From positions 3,286,001-3,350,000 of the forward strand of contig NEEC01000007.1 in assembly GCA_002189035.1 (NCBI GenBank): a stretch of DNA of 64,000 bases, given 5' to 3'. This DNA comes from Utricularia gibba. Its lineage: Eukaryota; Streptophyta; Magnoliopsida; Lamiales; Lentibulariaceae. Position 1 is the first letter of the stretch; every line of letters begins with the position of its first letter. Under the pieces are notes generated by a model. The model was not told the DNA's origin. It saw only the letters and a program-made list of their open reading frames with translations, and did no database searches. Shown here piece by piece: positions 33,139 to 44,839 of the stretch. Both the position numbers and the translations under genes were made by a program.

Positions 33139-33147
33139 TCACCCCCT

Positions 33148-34178
33148 ACACATTATAGGTATATGACAACTAGAAGGAAATGTTTAATCTCATGTAATCA
33201 TGGATCCTTTTGAAAAATATATAATAATAAGGCATTTATTGAAGGAAAGACACGTTCACACGATACACCAACATATCATTTATTGACCCAAGCTCCATGC
33301 ACATGAATAGTGGGAAATAGGACAACTGGACAACTCAGCGAGTTTGGGTGGAGGGAGAGTCATCTACATCCTCTTGGCCTATGAACAAAAGTAAGGAAAA
33401 TTAGTGCTCATGTCTCTAAGGCTGTATGAATGGAAGAATTGTGTGATACCAAATCACATTGCCTCCGGGTATCTGTGGCCACATCAGCTTGGACCCATAC
33501 CAAGGAAGGTTTTATTCCTAGGGCTCCTTAAGAGAGAAAAACACTGACATGGATGCAACACACTACACGTATAGACGCGAACCCCCCCAAAAACCGTACA
33601 TGCGATTCTCACTGCATACGGCTCGCACAAAGACTCCTAAATCCTTCACAGCATCCACCTGCTATGTGTTTAGCGGAGAGAGTATAAACAAACCATCCAT
33701 CGCGCGTTGTCTAACTCCTGCATTCCAGCAGTAGGCCTTCAATTGGTCCCTCTCTCCAATCCTTGATCAAACTTGTGGGGGCGGGAGTGCTTGGTTGCTG
33801 GGGTTTCCTTTTCTGCACTATGGTTTTGCCCTCTCACACTCCCCCATTCCGACCTCTGGCCTTCAATTGGTCCATAGTGCCTTGGTCTAACATTTTGTTA
33901 TGAACTGGCTGGACAAAGATGAATTGAAAGATGGATGGTTTGAAAAGCTTGACCGTTATGCATCCTAAGGTTAATGAGTGAGCTCTACCATAGTTCTCTT
34001 ACCTTAAGCTGATAGGTTCGTATCTCCTATGAACATGATATTATCAAACCATAGAAAACGAAGCTTTTCTCCAACCTCTCCTCCTGATCCATCTTACCCA
34101 CCCTCGTTCCCCTCTTGAATACTCACTTCTCCTTCTCCTCTTTATGCTAACCTCTTCTTTGGCTGTCAGGTGTATACA
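33148..34178 (-). repeat. 3' LTR of gypsy A (part right of the MULE), with an insert
   Basis: This aligns with the 53-kb LTR copy from the GACAACTAGAAGGAAATGTT word to the CTTCTCCTCTTT word and ends in TGTATACA, which is TGTATACA on the minus strand as well. A block at about 33558-33965 has no counterpart in the 53-kb copy and is treated separately. The left 57 bases of this LTR lie on the other side of the MULE. Confidence 0.65.
33558..33965 (-). other. Insert of possible organellar origin (group II intron-like hairpin)
   Basis: A 400-base block absent from the sister LTR is bounded by ATGCA on both sides. On the minus strand it contains GAGCCGTATGCAGTGAGAA followed by TCGCATGTACGGTTTTTGGG, the self-complementary GAGCCGTATGC...GCATGTACGG element characteristic of group II introns. 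The remainder is GC-richer than its surroundings. I infer an organelle-derived insertion (probably mitochondrial), but cannot name the source. Confidence 0.45.
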
Positions 34179-35871
34179 ATGGGTCCATCCTTTTGTAGAT
34201 ATGAGAGTTACGAATTAGTCACTAATACTCTCAAATCATATTTCAACTACTTCCTCAATTTATGCCACCTCCCATATATACCCTAACTTCATTCCTACTT
34301 TGCACTAATTCTACCTTACTTCTTGGGAGACCTAGTCCCTTGCACAACTGCAACTTAGAATAAAGTTTCGTCCTGAAACTTACATACCTTCTAAATTGTG
34401 TAACACTTTAGGGAATGTCCTAGTGATATCCTCCAGCTTTTCCAATGTCACTTCCTTCTCCTTTTATTAAGTCCATTGAATTTTAACTAAAGCCACCTCC
34501 CATCTCCCCATTTTGACTATCTTCTCCTGCAACACCCTATCTGGTACCTCTGGGTAGGATAGGTTCTTGGCCAATTCAATTGATTCCAATCCCAAGACAT
34601 GCTGCACATGCTTTCTGAGTTGTGAAACGTGAAAAACATCATGCAATGCTGCCAACCACTGTGGTAACATTATTTTATATGCTATCGTCCCATGTTTGGC
34701 CAAAATGTCATAGGGCCTATGTACCATGGTCCCAACTTCTTCTTACCACTAACCCTAATTATGCCTTTTACTTTGACATCTTTAGAAACACCTTATCTCC
34801 TACTTCAAACTCCAAGAGCCTTCTCCCTTTATCCGCCCAATTTTTTTATCGATCTTGAGCTTCTTTCAATCACTGCCAAATGGTTCTAACATTATCCTCC
34901 GCATTGCTTACTAAGTCTTGTCCTAGTAGCTATCTTTCCCCTACCGAGTTTCTATAAAAGGGGGTTCTATATTGTTGCCCATAGAGTGCTTAGTACAGAG
35001 CCATTCCGATACTAGCATGATAACTGTTGTTGTAGGAAAATTCAGCCCAAAGGAAGATACCTCTCCCAATCGGCAGGAAAATCTAGTAAGCATGCCCTCA
35101 ACATATCCTTGAGTACTTGTATTGTCTACTCCAATTGCTCATCGATCTAGGGGTGATGAGCTATGCTCATGTTTATCCTTGTTCCAAGTACTTTTTGAAA
35201 GGTCTTCCGAAAATGAGATTGAAACTTCCCATCCAAATCGGAGACAATGCTAATCGAAATCCCATGCAAACATATTATTTTTCAAGTGCTTTTTGAAAGA
35301 TTCATCATGTTTCCTTATGGGCACCTCTAATGGTTGTAGTAGCCTGCTCGATCTTTGGTATTCTGCTTATACCTTTGACAAGTTAGGCATCTCACCATAG
35401 CCTTTGTTACATCTGTTTTCATCCCCAACTACTAAAATGTGAGTTTGAGGTCTCTATGTATCTTATTCTCCCTTGGGTGTATTGTCAACTTAGAACAATG
35501 AGCCTCTTCTAACAACCTGGCATGTAGCCCTCCTCCTTTAGGTACCCAAATTCTATCGTTGAGTCAAATCATATCATTCGTATCTATGCTAAATGCTATC
35601 CCTTTGTTCGTCGTTAGGGCCTTCCATTTTCCCGCTAAAGGGTCGTTCTTTTGTTCCTGCTTGATGGTTGTAATTAACTCTAGTTTGGCTTGCATAAGGT
35701 TGAGGACTCTCCCTCTTTCTTGTTAGTCCATATTCCAATTTCTGTATTTCATGATGCCACCCATCTTGTTCCTATCATTTCTGTTCATACCTCCTCTTGC
35801 TTTGTGCATCTGCTACCATATTGACATGTCCTGGTTTGTATTTTATTTCTAAATCATAGTCCTTGTTAAGT
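34178..35871 (-). pseudogene. Gypsy A integrase (zinc finger to GPY/chromodomain region), decayed
   Basis: The frame at 34727-34467 contains AALHDVFHVSQLRKHVQHVL and NLSYPEVPDRVLQEK, the post-integrase region. At about 35390-35330 a shifted frame reads CLTCQRYKQNTKDRAGYY, the second half of the HHCC zinc finger. Between and beyond are frame-broken core remnants. It is cut at about 35871, where the Athila-like LTR begins. Confidence 0.65.
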
Positions 35872-37206
35872 GTCATTTTCTTATGTTGTTTTTATGCTTA
35901 ATTGTAATTAGAAATGTCCAATTAGGAGTCTATAATATGAGATTTAGGTTTTTATCTAGTTTAGAGTAATTATCCTAAATCTTGTATTTTATCTATTAAT
36001 TTTACTAGTTTTAATTGAGTTTTTCTAGAGGCACACACGTGACAGGAAGTGAGAGAAAGGGGCATCAGATGGCGACAAATTAGATCTTCCCGAGCTGACA
36101 TTCCCTTGATTTCCGGAAGACTGCAGACGCCTAATCATGAACCTTGACGTGTGGAACACGGGGGTCTCTGACATGCAACATCATTAGCATACCAGTATCA
36201 GAGCAGACGTTTGCTTGCAAGTCATACCAAGTTCAGCAGAACCAAGGGGACACGAAATCTCAGACTCTCATTCAAGTTCAGTTCTATTCAGATGCTAGAC
36301 AGGCAGTAGTTAGTTTAGTTTTTAGACTTTTGTTTCTTTCTCTAGAGGATTTTCCTCTAGCTTCTCTCTAGAACCTTGTTTTCGTTTCCTTTAGTTTGTA
36401 TGGCCGTTTCGCGGCTAGAAACTTTTGTTTTTGGGATGGAAAACCCCAGATCTATGTTTCGTTAGCTTATCTTCATCTCTTCTTTGAATTCGAATGGGTT
36501 TCGTATGTCTTCGCGTGACTATGTTGTAGTCTTTCTGTAAGAGTCCCCTTATTCAAGATTCATGGTTAGCTGGTCACTATCCGTAAGTCTTGGAGAGGAG
36601 CAAGGTGGAAAGCAACAACTCATGCCCTTTTGGCAGGAGGAAGACTACGTTTTGTCTGTGGCCGTACCTCAGGATCAATGGACAGGTAGTGACGTCGTAT
36701 ATGGACTCATTGGGTCATTGGCAATACTCGGGCACACACGCGCAATTTGGCCGTGAAAGTACACTGGCAGGACCTCTTATTCTCACGTTCGTCCAAGGAG
36801 GAGCAAGATCGGGCTATTCTCATGCCTTCTTGCAAGAGAGTGAAGAGAGGGTAGACAATACCTTACTCTTATATCCGAGTACTCAAGAAGACTAGAGAAG
36901 AGTGAAGATGCAACGAACATAGCTAGACAGGATTCCAAACTCAGGAACATTTTCTTTATTTAAGGTTCATCGCTTACGTTTATTTTTGTTGTCTGTTCAA
37001 AACCCCTCTTATTCCCTTACTCAAGCTTCATCACCAACGTTTCTTGCACCTTTTACTTTCAAAACAGTTTACAAATCGTGACAATTGTTCAGTGTACCTC
37101 ACCTTTCACTCAAAAACAACTCCCTGTATTCAACACAAATACTACGCTTTTGTGTTTTATGAGTTTTAAAAGTATTAAAATTTGTTGTTGAAACGACACG
37201 CATCAA
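35872..37206 (+). repeat. LTR of an Athila/Tat-like Ty3 element
   Basis: It begins TGTCATTTTCTTATG at the point where the gypsy A coding remnant stops, and ends CGACACGCATCA just before a primer-binding site. About 1.3 kb with no conserved ORF, including a GC-richer central part (36030-36900). The second LTR is not in the window. Confidence 0.6.
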
Positions 37207-37208
37207 AT

Positions 37209-37228
37209 TTTTGGCGCCGTTGCCAGGG
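37209..37228 (+). other. Primer-binding site (tRNA-Asp type)
   Basis: TTGGCGCCGTTGCCAGGGAG stands directly after the LTR end. TGGCGCCGTTGCC is the primer-binding sequence typical of Athila/Tat-lineage plant retrotransposons, complementary to the 3' end of tRNA-Asp. This fixes the orientation of the element as plus. Confidence 0.8.
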
Positions 37229-37353
37229 AGTTGAATTTTTTGTGTTTGGTGTTGTGTGTGTGAGTATCGTTTTTCTTTTTTCCTTTTTTTAGTTTTCTTT
37301 TCTTTTTCTTCTTTCTTTTTGTTTTTCTTTCTTTTCCTTGTTGTTTCTTTTCC

Positions 37354-37846
37354 TTGTTTCCGTTGCTGCTCTGTTTTTCTCTTTTTATGCAGCCAGGTCC
37401 AGCAAGGGTTCGTCCAAGTCTTAGATCTTACCGAGAAGTTCTATATCCTTTGGACCAAGGGGTGGAACAAACCTTTCTTTCTAAAAAAAGAGAACAGACA
37501 TCCTGTTCAACCACTAGAGACATCATGGCAGCACATATACCCATTGGAGTACCAGTAGTACCTGAGCCCCAGGGAGAACAACCTCAAGGAAATTTTCCAG
37601 TACTACTCCCCGCTAAACATGGACCAGCACTACAGACCATCAAGGATGGAATCACTGCAAATCACTCAAACCGTCCCTTATGCATCATCTTTGATGGAGA
37701 AGAAGACTATGAGCTACGTCCTTACTTATTCCAGATGCTTCCAAAGTTTGTTAGAAGGGAAAATGACGACCCTAATCGTCATCTACATGAGTTGCACACG
37801 GCTTGTGCATCCATGCGCCCCAAGGGAGCCACTGAATGTATTTTAT
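37354..37846 (+). pseudogene. Athila/Tat-like gag, truncated
   Basis: After a T-rich leader (37260-37350) an open frame encodes an N-terminal basic segment, then FDGEEDYELRPYLFQMLPKF and NDDPNRHLHELHTACASMRP, the conserved gag region of this lineage (aspartate-proline, HL, and MRP-G). The frame runs into a palindromic element at 37847, and no later gag-pol sequence of this element follows. Confidence 0.7.
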
Positions 37847-38047
37847 TTAATAATTTTAAATAAGAAATAGTTCATGAAATATGACATGGTTTTCATGTGT
37901 ATCATGATGTGTTATGAGATTGAGGTACAGTGTTTTGAAGTAGAAAACTTATGCGGAAAACACTGCACCTCAATCTCATAACACATCACGATACACATGA
38001 AAACCATGTCATATTTCATGAACTTTTCCTTATTTAAAATTACTTAA
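37847..38047. repeat. Foldback/MITE-like palindrome (arms about 90 bp)
   Basis: The left arm (37847-37936) and the complement of the right arm (37957-38047) agree nearly base for base: TTTTAAATAAG, AGTTCATGAAATATGACATG, GTTTTCATGTGTATC, ATGATGTGTTATGAGATTGA and CAGTGTTTT, with only a few mismatches. The loop is about 20 bases. It would form a long hairpin if transcribed. Confidence 0.85.
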
Positions 38048-38866
38048 TAAAAATCATTTCGAAGCAAGGGAGTAGGGCTTTATTCAGTAATAGAAATTCA
38101 AGCACCAAGTAGAAAATTATGAATTCAAAAAGATTGGACTCAAAAATCAATTTCTGGGGGTTGACATATTTGAAAGGTTTTAAAAAATAAACTCATAACA
38201 TACTACTCCCATCTCCAAACCAATAATATCTTTTTGAAACAGAAACAAAGGATAAAAAGATGTCATGTTAAGCATACCTCATGAATCATAGCCAATCGGC
38301 ACATAAAAGTTATGAAACACATAGAAGCACATATTTGCACATAGAACATAGTACATAAATTGAGAACCCATCATCCCGCTTACCTTTGTCCAAATTGAGT
38401 CCTTTCAAAGCCAAACCCTTCGTAAACGTCTACGCTATAAGCTTGAGAAGTCTCGTGAATTTGAAACCGCTACACAGCTCTCAGCAAACCAAACATTACA
38501 ACGGTGCAAACTGTTTTTATGATATCCATGTAAGCAGATCTCCCACATTTTCCTCTTTTCCAAAAATGCTTTTCCTTTCATCTATGCTCCTTTTATAATG
38601 TTAGTCATGCTTATCTATAATTCCTCTAATTGAGATACATGTCACCACAATCAAAACACATTGCATTTTCTTAGTCTGCATGAAACACATGTCATCATCC
38701 TATTAAAACACGTGGTGCTCTCTGATTGGGCATACTGCATTTTATCTGTGTTATCGTGAGCTAATTAAAACACATGGCGCTTTCTAATTGGTCATGGTTA
38801 CATGTATGATCTTTCTCTATTCTACCTTTTCTTTTCCTCTTATTCTAATTCTAGTTTTGAAATATC
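38048..38866 (-). repeat. Probable 3' LTR of gypsy B
   Basis: It lies immediately downstream (on the minus strand) of the gypsy B integrase and of a purine-rich tract. On the minus strand it would begin TGATATTTCAAAACTAG at 38866. The outer end near 38048 is not defined, because it meets the palindrome. No ORF belongs to it. Confidence 0.5.
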
Positions 38867-40543
38867 ACATTCTTCCCCCCTCAGACAAAGTTTTGTCTCG
38901 AAACTTGTTCATGAACTCAGGGTACTCTTTGAGTAAAGCATCTTTGATCTCCCGTGTTGCTTCAATTTCACGATGATTACTCCATTGTACCTTTATCATA
39001 GGAATAACTTTATTCCTCAGCTTCTTCTCTTGCCTATCTAATAGCCTAATAGGTACTTCCTTGTAGGACAAATTCTCTGTTAGACTCTCAGGTACCTCTA
39101 TCATGGTGTCTCTTGAAGTGTCCATACACTTTTTGAGTTTAGACACATGAAACACATTGTGGATCCTTTCCATCTCTATTGGCAATCTTAGCTGCTATGC
39201 CATGCTTCCAACCTTCTTTTCTATCTCAAAAGGTTCAAAATATCTTGGTGCTAACTTATGTGTTCTTTTGAATCGAGATACACCTTTCATTGGAAAGACT
39301 TTTCAATTAAACCAAATCGCCCTCCTCAAAGTTTAATGGTCTCCTTCTGAAATCAGCCCAACTTTTCATTCTATCTTGTGCCATATTTGGGTTGCTTTTA
39401 ACTATAGCCACCTTATCATTTGCTATCCTGACTAGCTCTGGTTCTGTTAGTTGTCTTTCCCCCACTTCATCCCAACCTAAAGGTACTCTACATTTCATAC
39501 CATATAAAGCTTCATAGGGTGACATCTCAAGACTAGATTTGTAGCTATTATTGTAGGCAAATTTAGCTAAGGATAGAAAATTTTCCCAACTACCTCCAAA
39601 TTCAAGAATGCTAGCTCTAAGCATATCCTCCAATATCTGGTTTACCGTTTCAGTTTGACCATCAGATTATTGGTGGAAAGTAGTTCCTAGAGCTTGTTGT
39701 ATGCTCTTCCAAAATTTTGAAGCATACCTTGGATCCCTATCTGATGTGATTCTCACTAGTACTCCATGCAACCTTACTATTTCACCAATATATAGTTCTG
39801 CTTGTTTATCCAAGGAGTTAGTAGATTTTACAATAAGAAAATGAGCTAGCTTTGGAAGGCCAACAATGAAATCCATGGTGATGTGATCCCACTTTCATTC
39901 TAGTATCTCTAAACACTGAAGTTCACCTCCTGGCTTTTGATGGTCAGCCTTCACCTTTTGATAGACATCACATCTTACAACATATCTTGCAATATCCCGC
40001 TTCATAAGCCACCACCAATGCTTCTTTAAGTCCCTATACATTTTGTTTCCACCAGGATGTACAAAAAATGCAGAGTTATGTGCTTTCACCAATATCCTGT
40101 GTCTCAATGAATGAGCTTCAAGAACAAACAATCTTTTCCCAAACCTGGTGAGTCCTTCAGATATCTACACTTGTTGCTTTGCTTTAGTTAGTGGCTTCTT
40201 CCATTTCAACTAATGGATCATTTTCTTGAGATCGTTGGACCTCATCAAAAATACTTGGAGTTGCTAATATAGCAATAATCACCATATCACTAGACTCAAT
40301 TACTTCCAAATTTAACCCCTCAAATTCCTTGACTAAGCATACTGCTCATCAACCCCTGTTTCCTTCTACTTAATGCATCAGCAACCATATTTCCCTTCCC
40401 ACGTGGATACTTCATATCAAGATCATACTTCTTTATTAGTTCAAGCCATCTTCTCTATCTCATGTTTAGCTCCTTTTGTGTAAATAGGTATTTCAGTGAC
40501 TTGTTGTCGATATATAACTCACATCTCACCCCATACAAGTAGT
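38865..40543 (-). pseudogene. Gypsy B integrase and end of RNase H
   Basis: From right to left: RNase H end ([24 protein letters not shown], 40540-40455); zinc finger (ILVKAHNSAFFVHPGGNKMYRDLKKHWWW, ending in CDVYQKVKADHQKPGG); the core with MDFIVGLPK, ITSDRDPRY and a shifted continuation to FHQ (39876-39667); AYNNSYKSSLEMSPYEALYG and PLGWDEVGE (39633-39307); then VFHVSKLKKCM (39185-38865). Stops and frame changes separate the blocks. RNase H breaks off at 40543, where another element is inserted, and resumes at 49862. Confidence 0.85.
38867..38882 (-). other. Polypurine tract of gypsy B
   Basis: On the minus strand it reads CTGAGGGGGGAAGAATG directly before the LTR start TGATATTTC. This position and purine content are those of the plus-strand primer in Ty3/gypsy elements. 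Confidence 0.7.
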
Positions 40544-41368
40544 TGTTAGGTTTTACAGGTGGGTTCGGTTCCGAACTATCGGTTCCAAAACCACAGTTCG
40601 CTGTGGGCAATAGTTCCGGTTTCAGTTCGGAACCGTATCCCGAAACCTTGAACCGAACCGAAACCGGAACCGAGATTTGCGAACCGAAACGTAACCAGAA
40701 CTGATCATTTACTATTTGTAGGTGTTTTTCAGGCACCCATTTGAATCATTGTATATGTTTGTCATTGAAATTTTTAATAATTATTAATTTTTTAATATTT
40801 GGATATTGTCAAACAATATATTTAAAAATATTAATTTTTGTATTTAATTAGATATATTATGTAATATACTATATTAATTTATAAAAAATTTTAACTTAAA
40901 TTACTTGATAAAATACCTCAATAAAGTATAATTAAAATCAATATAATTTATGACTTAAATAAATGAAATAAATGATTAAATTATTAACATTTGAATATAT
41001 ATTTGATAAAATTAAATTTTTTAAAACAAATACAACAAGATTATAAATCATATAAAATGAATAGAGTTATTATTTATATATTTATTTTTTAAAATGAAGA
41101 TGTTTATATAGTTGTTTTATATAATCTATTGTAAGTATTGTGTATTTTATTTTATAAAAACATTATAAATAGATTATTTATTTATAAAATGAATAGAGTT
41201 GTATTTTTTAAATTAAAATAAAAACATTATTTATTTTATAAAGTTTTTCCAAACTTCATATATTTTGAAAACAAAAAATAAGAAGAATTAAATAGATTAT
41301 ATTTTCAAAATTAACATCGCATATTTTACGTCTCTTTTATGGAACGGTTTCTAGACAACCTTAATAAT

Positions 41369-41590
41369 CGTTAAGAGTGTTCAGGCTCTAGAGAAGATCC
41401 CAAGCACCTTCAATAACGTATCAGAGTGCCTGGACAACCTCTAACCATAACCCTAATTCTAAAGTACACGCTACCTTCGTTAAGGGTATCCAAACTCCAA
41501 AGAAGATCCCAAGCACCCTCAATAATGGATCAGAGTGCATGGACGACCTCTAACGACAACCCTAATTCTGAGGTACATGCTGCTGAGGCA
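41369..41590. repeat. Two tandem 109-bp units
   Basis: CGTTAAG at 41369 and again at 41478 start two similar units sharing GAAGATCCCAAGCACC, TCAGAGTGC, GACCTCTAAC-like and ACCCTAATTCT blocks in the same order. The second unit lacks a clean end at about 41590. Confidence 0.7.
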
Positions 41591-41802
41591 TTAGAGGCAC
41601 CCTTAGAAATCATTATACTTGCCTCCAAGATTGATTTAAAGGATCACTATTCACTAGAACATATTTCACACGATGCATATGGGAATTTAACGAATTTAAC
41701 ACTAACAACAACATAATTGTCTATTAGAAAAAAAAAAGTCATCAACATAAATATTCCAACTACAACATAAGTGTTCAAAAAAACTAATATTAGAGGCTCC
41801 CT

Positions 41803-43014
41803 CTAACAATCTTGTAGGCATGCATAATACTTCCATAAGGCATGTCCCTCACGTATGGGAGGCTGTCCTATTCGGTTCTCATTAACATAACTTGGAATAT
41901 CATGAGCATACCATAACCCTTCAAGGAAAGTCCGCATTTCACCATCAACATTTAGTGATACATCATCCCTATTAGTATGCGAATAGGGACTTGGAAAAAC
42001 AGCATTATTTTCCTAAAAAATTAAGGGTTAGTTTTGATGTATAACCAAGTTTGGTTTAGAGTAGAATAGCAAAATGACTTACCGGATTGTTCATTGACTT
42101 GTGAGGCGAATCATCAATCAATAAGGTATTGTAACGGTCATATCTTGTGTTTAATCTATTGTTGACAGCCCATACCCGATTCAACTCCTTCATGTAGACC
42201 GTGTTGCTAGGATTGTTGTGAACATGTACACATGTGTCCGTAGTCATCGTTTGATCCCACACAAAAATTAGTTTATCAAATAACGAAGGTGGAAAGACCC
42301 ATTTAGTGATTGCTTGTAGCTGCTCCCTACAAAATAAATCAATTGCAAGAATTGACACCATTCTAAATACCAACAAAAAAAAAAATGCAACACACGTACC
42401 CACCACAAGATGACCATAAGGCTACATCAAAATTATCCAAACACCACTTAATAAAGTCACGGGCATATGGATGTAGAAAGATTGCATAAATTACACCAAA
42501 AATTACCTATGATATTTCACAAATCTTGGATGCATATAACACACAAAAATAAGTGTTGTCTTAGTACCTCATCAGCCATATATAATTTTATCTGGAGGAT
42601 TCATGACCTTGACGGTCCAGCCCTATACACGATGTCTACGAGCACACCATTGACATCCAAGATTATCAGCTTTCGTTGAGGTTCAGAGGCACTCAAAGAC
42701 GGTCCGGTATACGCCCGACGGCTCTCATAGCAATCCAACTTGTAGCGAAGCTCTTCATTCTCCGTTGTTATAAATTCAAGTCTCTCATCCACATCATTGA
42801 GATCATGTGTGAGCTCGTCCCCTTCAACATCATTACTCTCTTGTATCCTCTCATTCCTAAACAAGTCTTCATTCTTTTGGGATACTCTAGGATTCTTCAA
42901 CACACCACACCAATAATGTTTTGTCCCCGGTGCATCCACAAATGGTGGTAAAATGTCAATAAAACTCCTTTGCATACTTGAGAAGAGGAGTATAAGATCT
43001 TGTGCATCCCTCTT
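41803..43014 (-). CDS. NLI/FCP1-like HAD-fold phosphatase gene (possible captured copy)
   Basis: On the minus strand: exon at 43014-42608 with a coiled-coil-like ENEELRYKLDCYESRR, ending in RKLIILDVNGVLVDIVYRAG; a further coding block, about 42500-42400 (FLHPYARDFIKWCLDNFDVALWSS); an exon at 42326-42083 (LFDKLIFVWDQTM, TLLIDDSPHKSMNNP); and a last exon at 42012-41803 (NNAVFPSPYSH, FLEGLWYAHDIPSYV, stop). These are the motifs of plant NLI-interacting-factor-like phosphatases. The first HAD motif has asparagine where the second aspartate usually stands (DVNG for DxD), so catalysis is uncertain. The splice between the first two coding blocks does not keep the frame as I read it, and the N-terminus upstream of 43014 is unresolved. 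It may be a pseudogene. Confidence 0.62.
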
Positions 43015-43149
43015 CTGCAAGGTGTCAAATCCTATAATAAAAGTAAATTTATTAACAATAGATTGAACAAAAATATTCAATATGAGTAATTTCGATAAGT
43101 TTAAACTTGAGAGCAATAAATTGAATGCACATATTCGAAACGGGAATTG

Positions 43150-43560
43150 AATAAAAATATTTAATAACACTAAACTCTATAAATATATACTCAATGAGAA
43201 TAGATTAAAAAATATTCAATAAAAATAGATTGAATAAAAATAGATAAAAAAGTATTCAATAAGAATATACCGAATAAAAATACTCAAAAAAAATATCTTT
43301 CAAAAATATTGAATAAGAACAGATTAAAAAAATCAACAAACAAATTTAATTAGATTAGATTGAATAAAAGTAGATTCTGAAAAATATTCAATAAAAACTA
43401 GATTTAATAAGATTAACTTCGCTAAAAATATTCAATAAAACTATTCAATAACAATAGATTTAATAAGAGTAGATTAAAAAAAACACTCAATCATAATACA
43501 TATAAACATTCAATACAAATATTTAATAAAAATATTCAATTATAATATGGAATATTTTTA
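43150..43560. repeat. AT-rich array of ATTCAATAAAAATAGATT-like words
   Basis: Many imperfect copies of AATATTCAATAAAA and TAGATTGAATAAAA succeed each other, without a strict period. It is low-complexity sequence upstream (minus strand) of the phosphatase exons. Confidence 0.6.
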
Positions 43561-44830
43561 TTCATCTTTCTTCTAGCAATACAATGAAAGATTTACTTTT
43601 TACCTTGCCTGCTTCACTCGAATTAGGATGCATTTAAAGAAATTTGGTTCCCATTGGAGGACGTATCCAAATAAAGTTTGTACACCATTCCTCAAATCCT
43701 TCACTAGCACCAACCTTTTTTTCTCCTTTAAGGTGTAGTGGTTCTTATTTAGAGCCCTAGAGCATACACTCACATAAAAAAAAATAACGAAGTTCCACCT
43801 CAAGAGATAACTCCTCACAAATACTCACAAAAGCCAACACATATGAGATAGATCTTATAGTGAAATGAGATAAAAGAATCTCTAAATATTCTAATATTTC
43901 TTCTAAAAAGGGCAATAATGGTAAGCGCAAACCACAACGAAAATGCTACGTGCTTAAGGCAAATCCCATTGGACCCACACGGTTAGGAATTTCACTCTCA
44001 ATCAACTCATCCGGTTCTTTGTCTCAAATCTCATATTTATTCGGTATCAAGAATCTAGTTTTCAATTTTTCAGAAGTGTACATCTACAAAACACCCATAG
44101 GTATTGTATAAAAAATCAAATTACAATAATTGGACAAGATATTTCAATTTGGAACACAGATCAGCTATCCATAGTGGAAAATAAATTACTTACCTTGTTT
44201 AATTTAAACAACACTCCAAGTAGGTGGTGGGACTATGGGGGTGTCCGGTCACTTTCGTCTACGGGGGAGGGGAAAGAGGTAAGAAAATTTTCTTACCAAA
44301 TGGGTGGGGATTAGGGTTGTCTTAATTGAACACGTGGGGAGTGGGTAAAGTGGGGATTGGGGTGGTGATGTGTAGTGCTGTGTATGGGTGCATGGAGAGT
44401 TGGTTTAATTACCCAAATCATGAGGTAATGATTACACGCAATGTGTCTCTAGGTTTGTAGGTTGTCAGTAATTACTTTTGTTGTTTTCAGGTGAGAAGTG
44501 TCGCTCGGTTGAATCGACGCGAACCCACTATATAATTCTTTTAGAAGTGATGTTTAATTACTCGAATTTTGAAGCACCCAGAGTCGCTAATGTGGGCGAC
44601 TGGCACCGTAACTCGTAAAATTGTATTATCTAGGCACCTATACCCTAATATTTGGGAATTGCGCAATTTTGAAAGAAGACTTAATTTTCAAAAATATAAA
44701 TTTTTTTCGTGTATTAATTGAAATATAAAAAATTGAAAGTGAAATTCTTTAATATATCCTAAATATTAAATCAAATGTTAATGAAACATTGAAATAAAAT
44801 TTCAGTAAATAAAGAATATTAATCTGTCAC
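43561..44830. other. Non-coding stretch between the phosphatase-like gene and the hairpin array
   Basis: No supported gene. A 72-codon minus-strand frame at 43600-43818 ends in a possible donor but does not join the phosphatase frame. A G-rich patch at 44220-44400 and TATA-like words around 44535 are unexplained. Confidence 0.3.
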
Positions 44831-44839
44831 TTAGACCAT

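Noticed and set aside
40455-40736. A 93-codon ORF combining RNase H text with GGTTC-rich sequence
   Set aside because: It is a chimera across the insertion junction. Only its first 29 or so residues are gypsy RNase H.
43600-43818. Possible first exon of the phosphatase-like gene
   Set aside because: It ends at a plausible donor, but in phase 2, and does not join the frame at 43014. There is also no homology.
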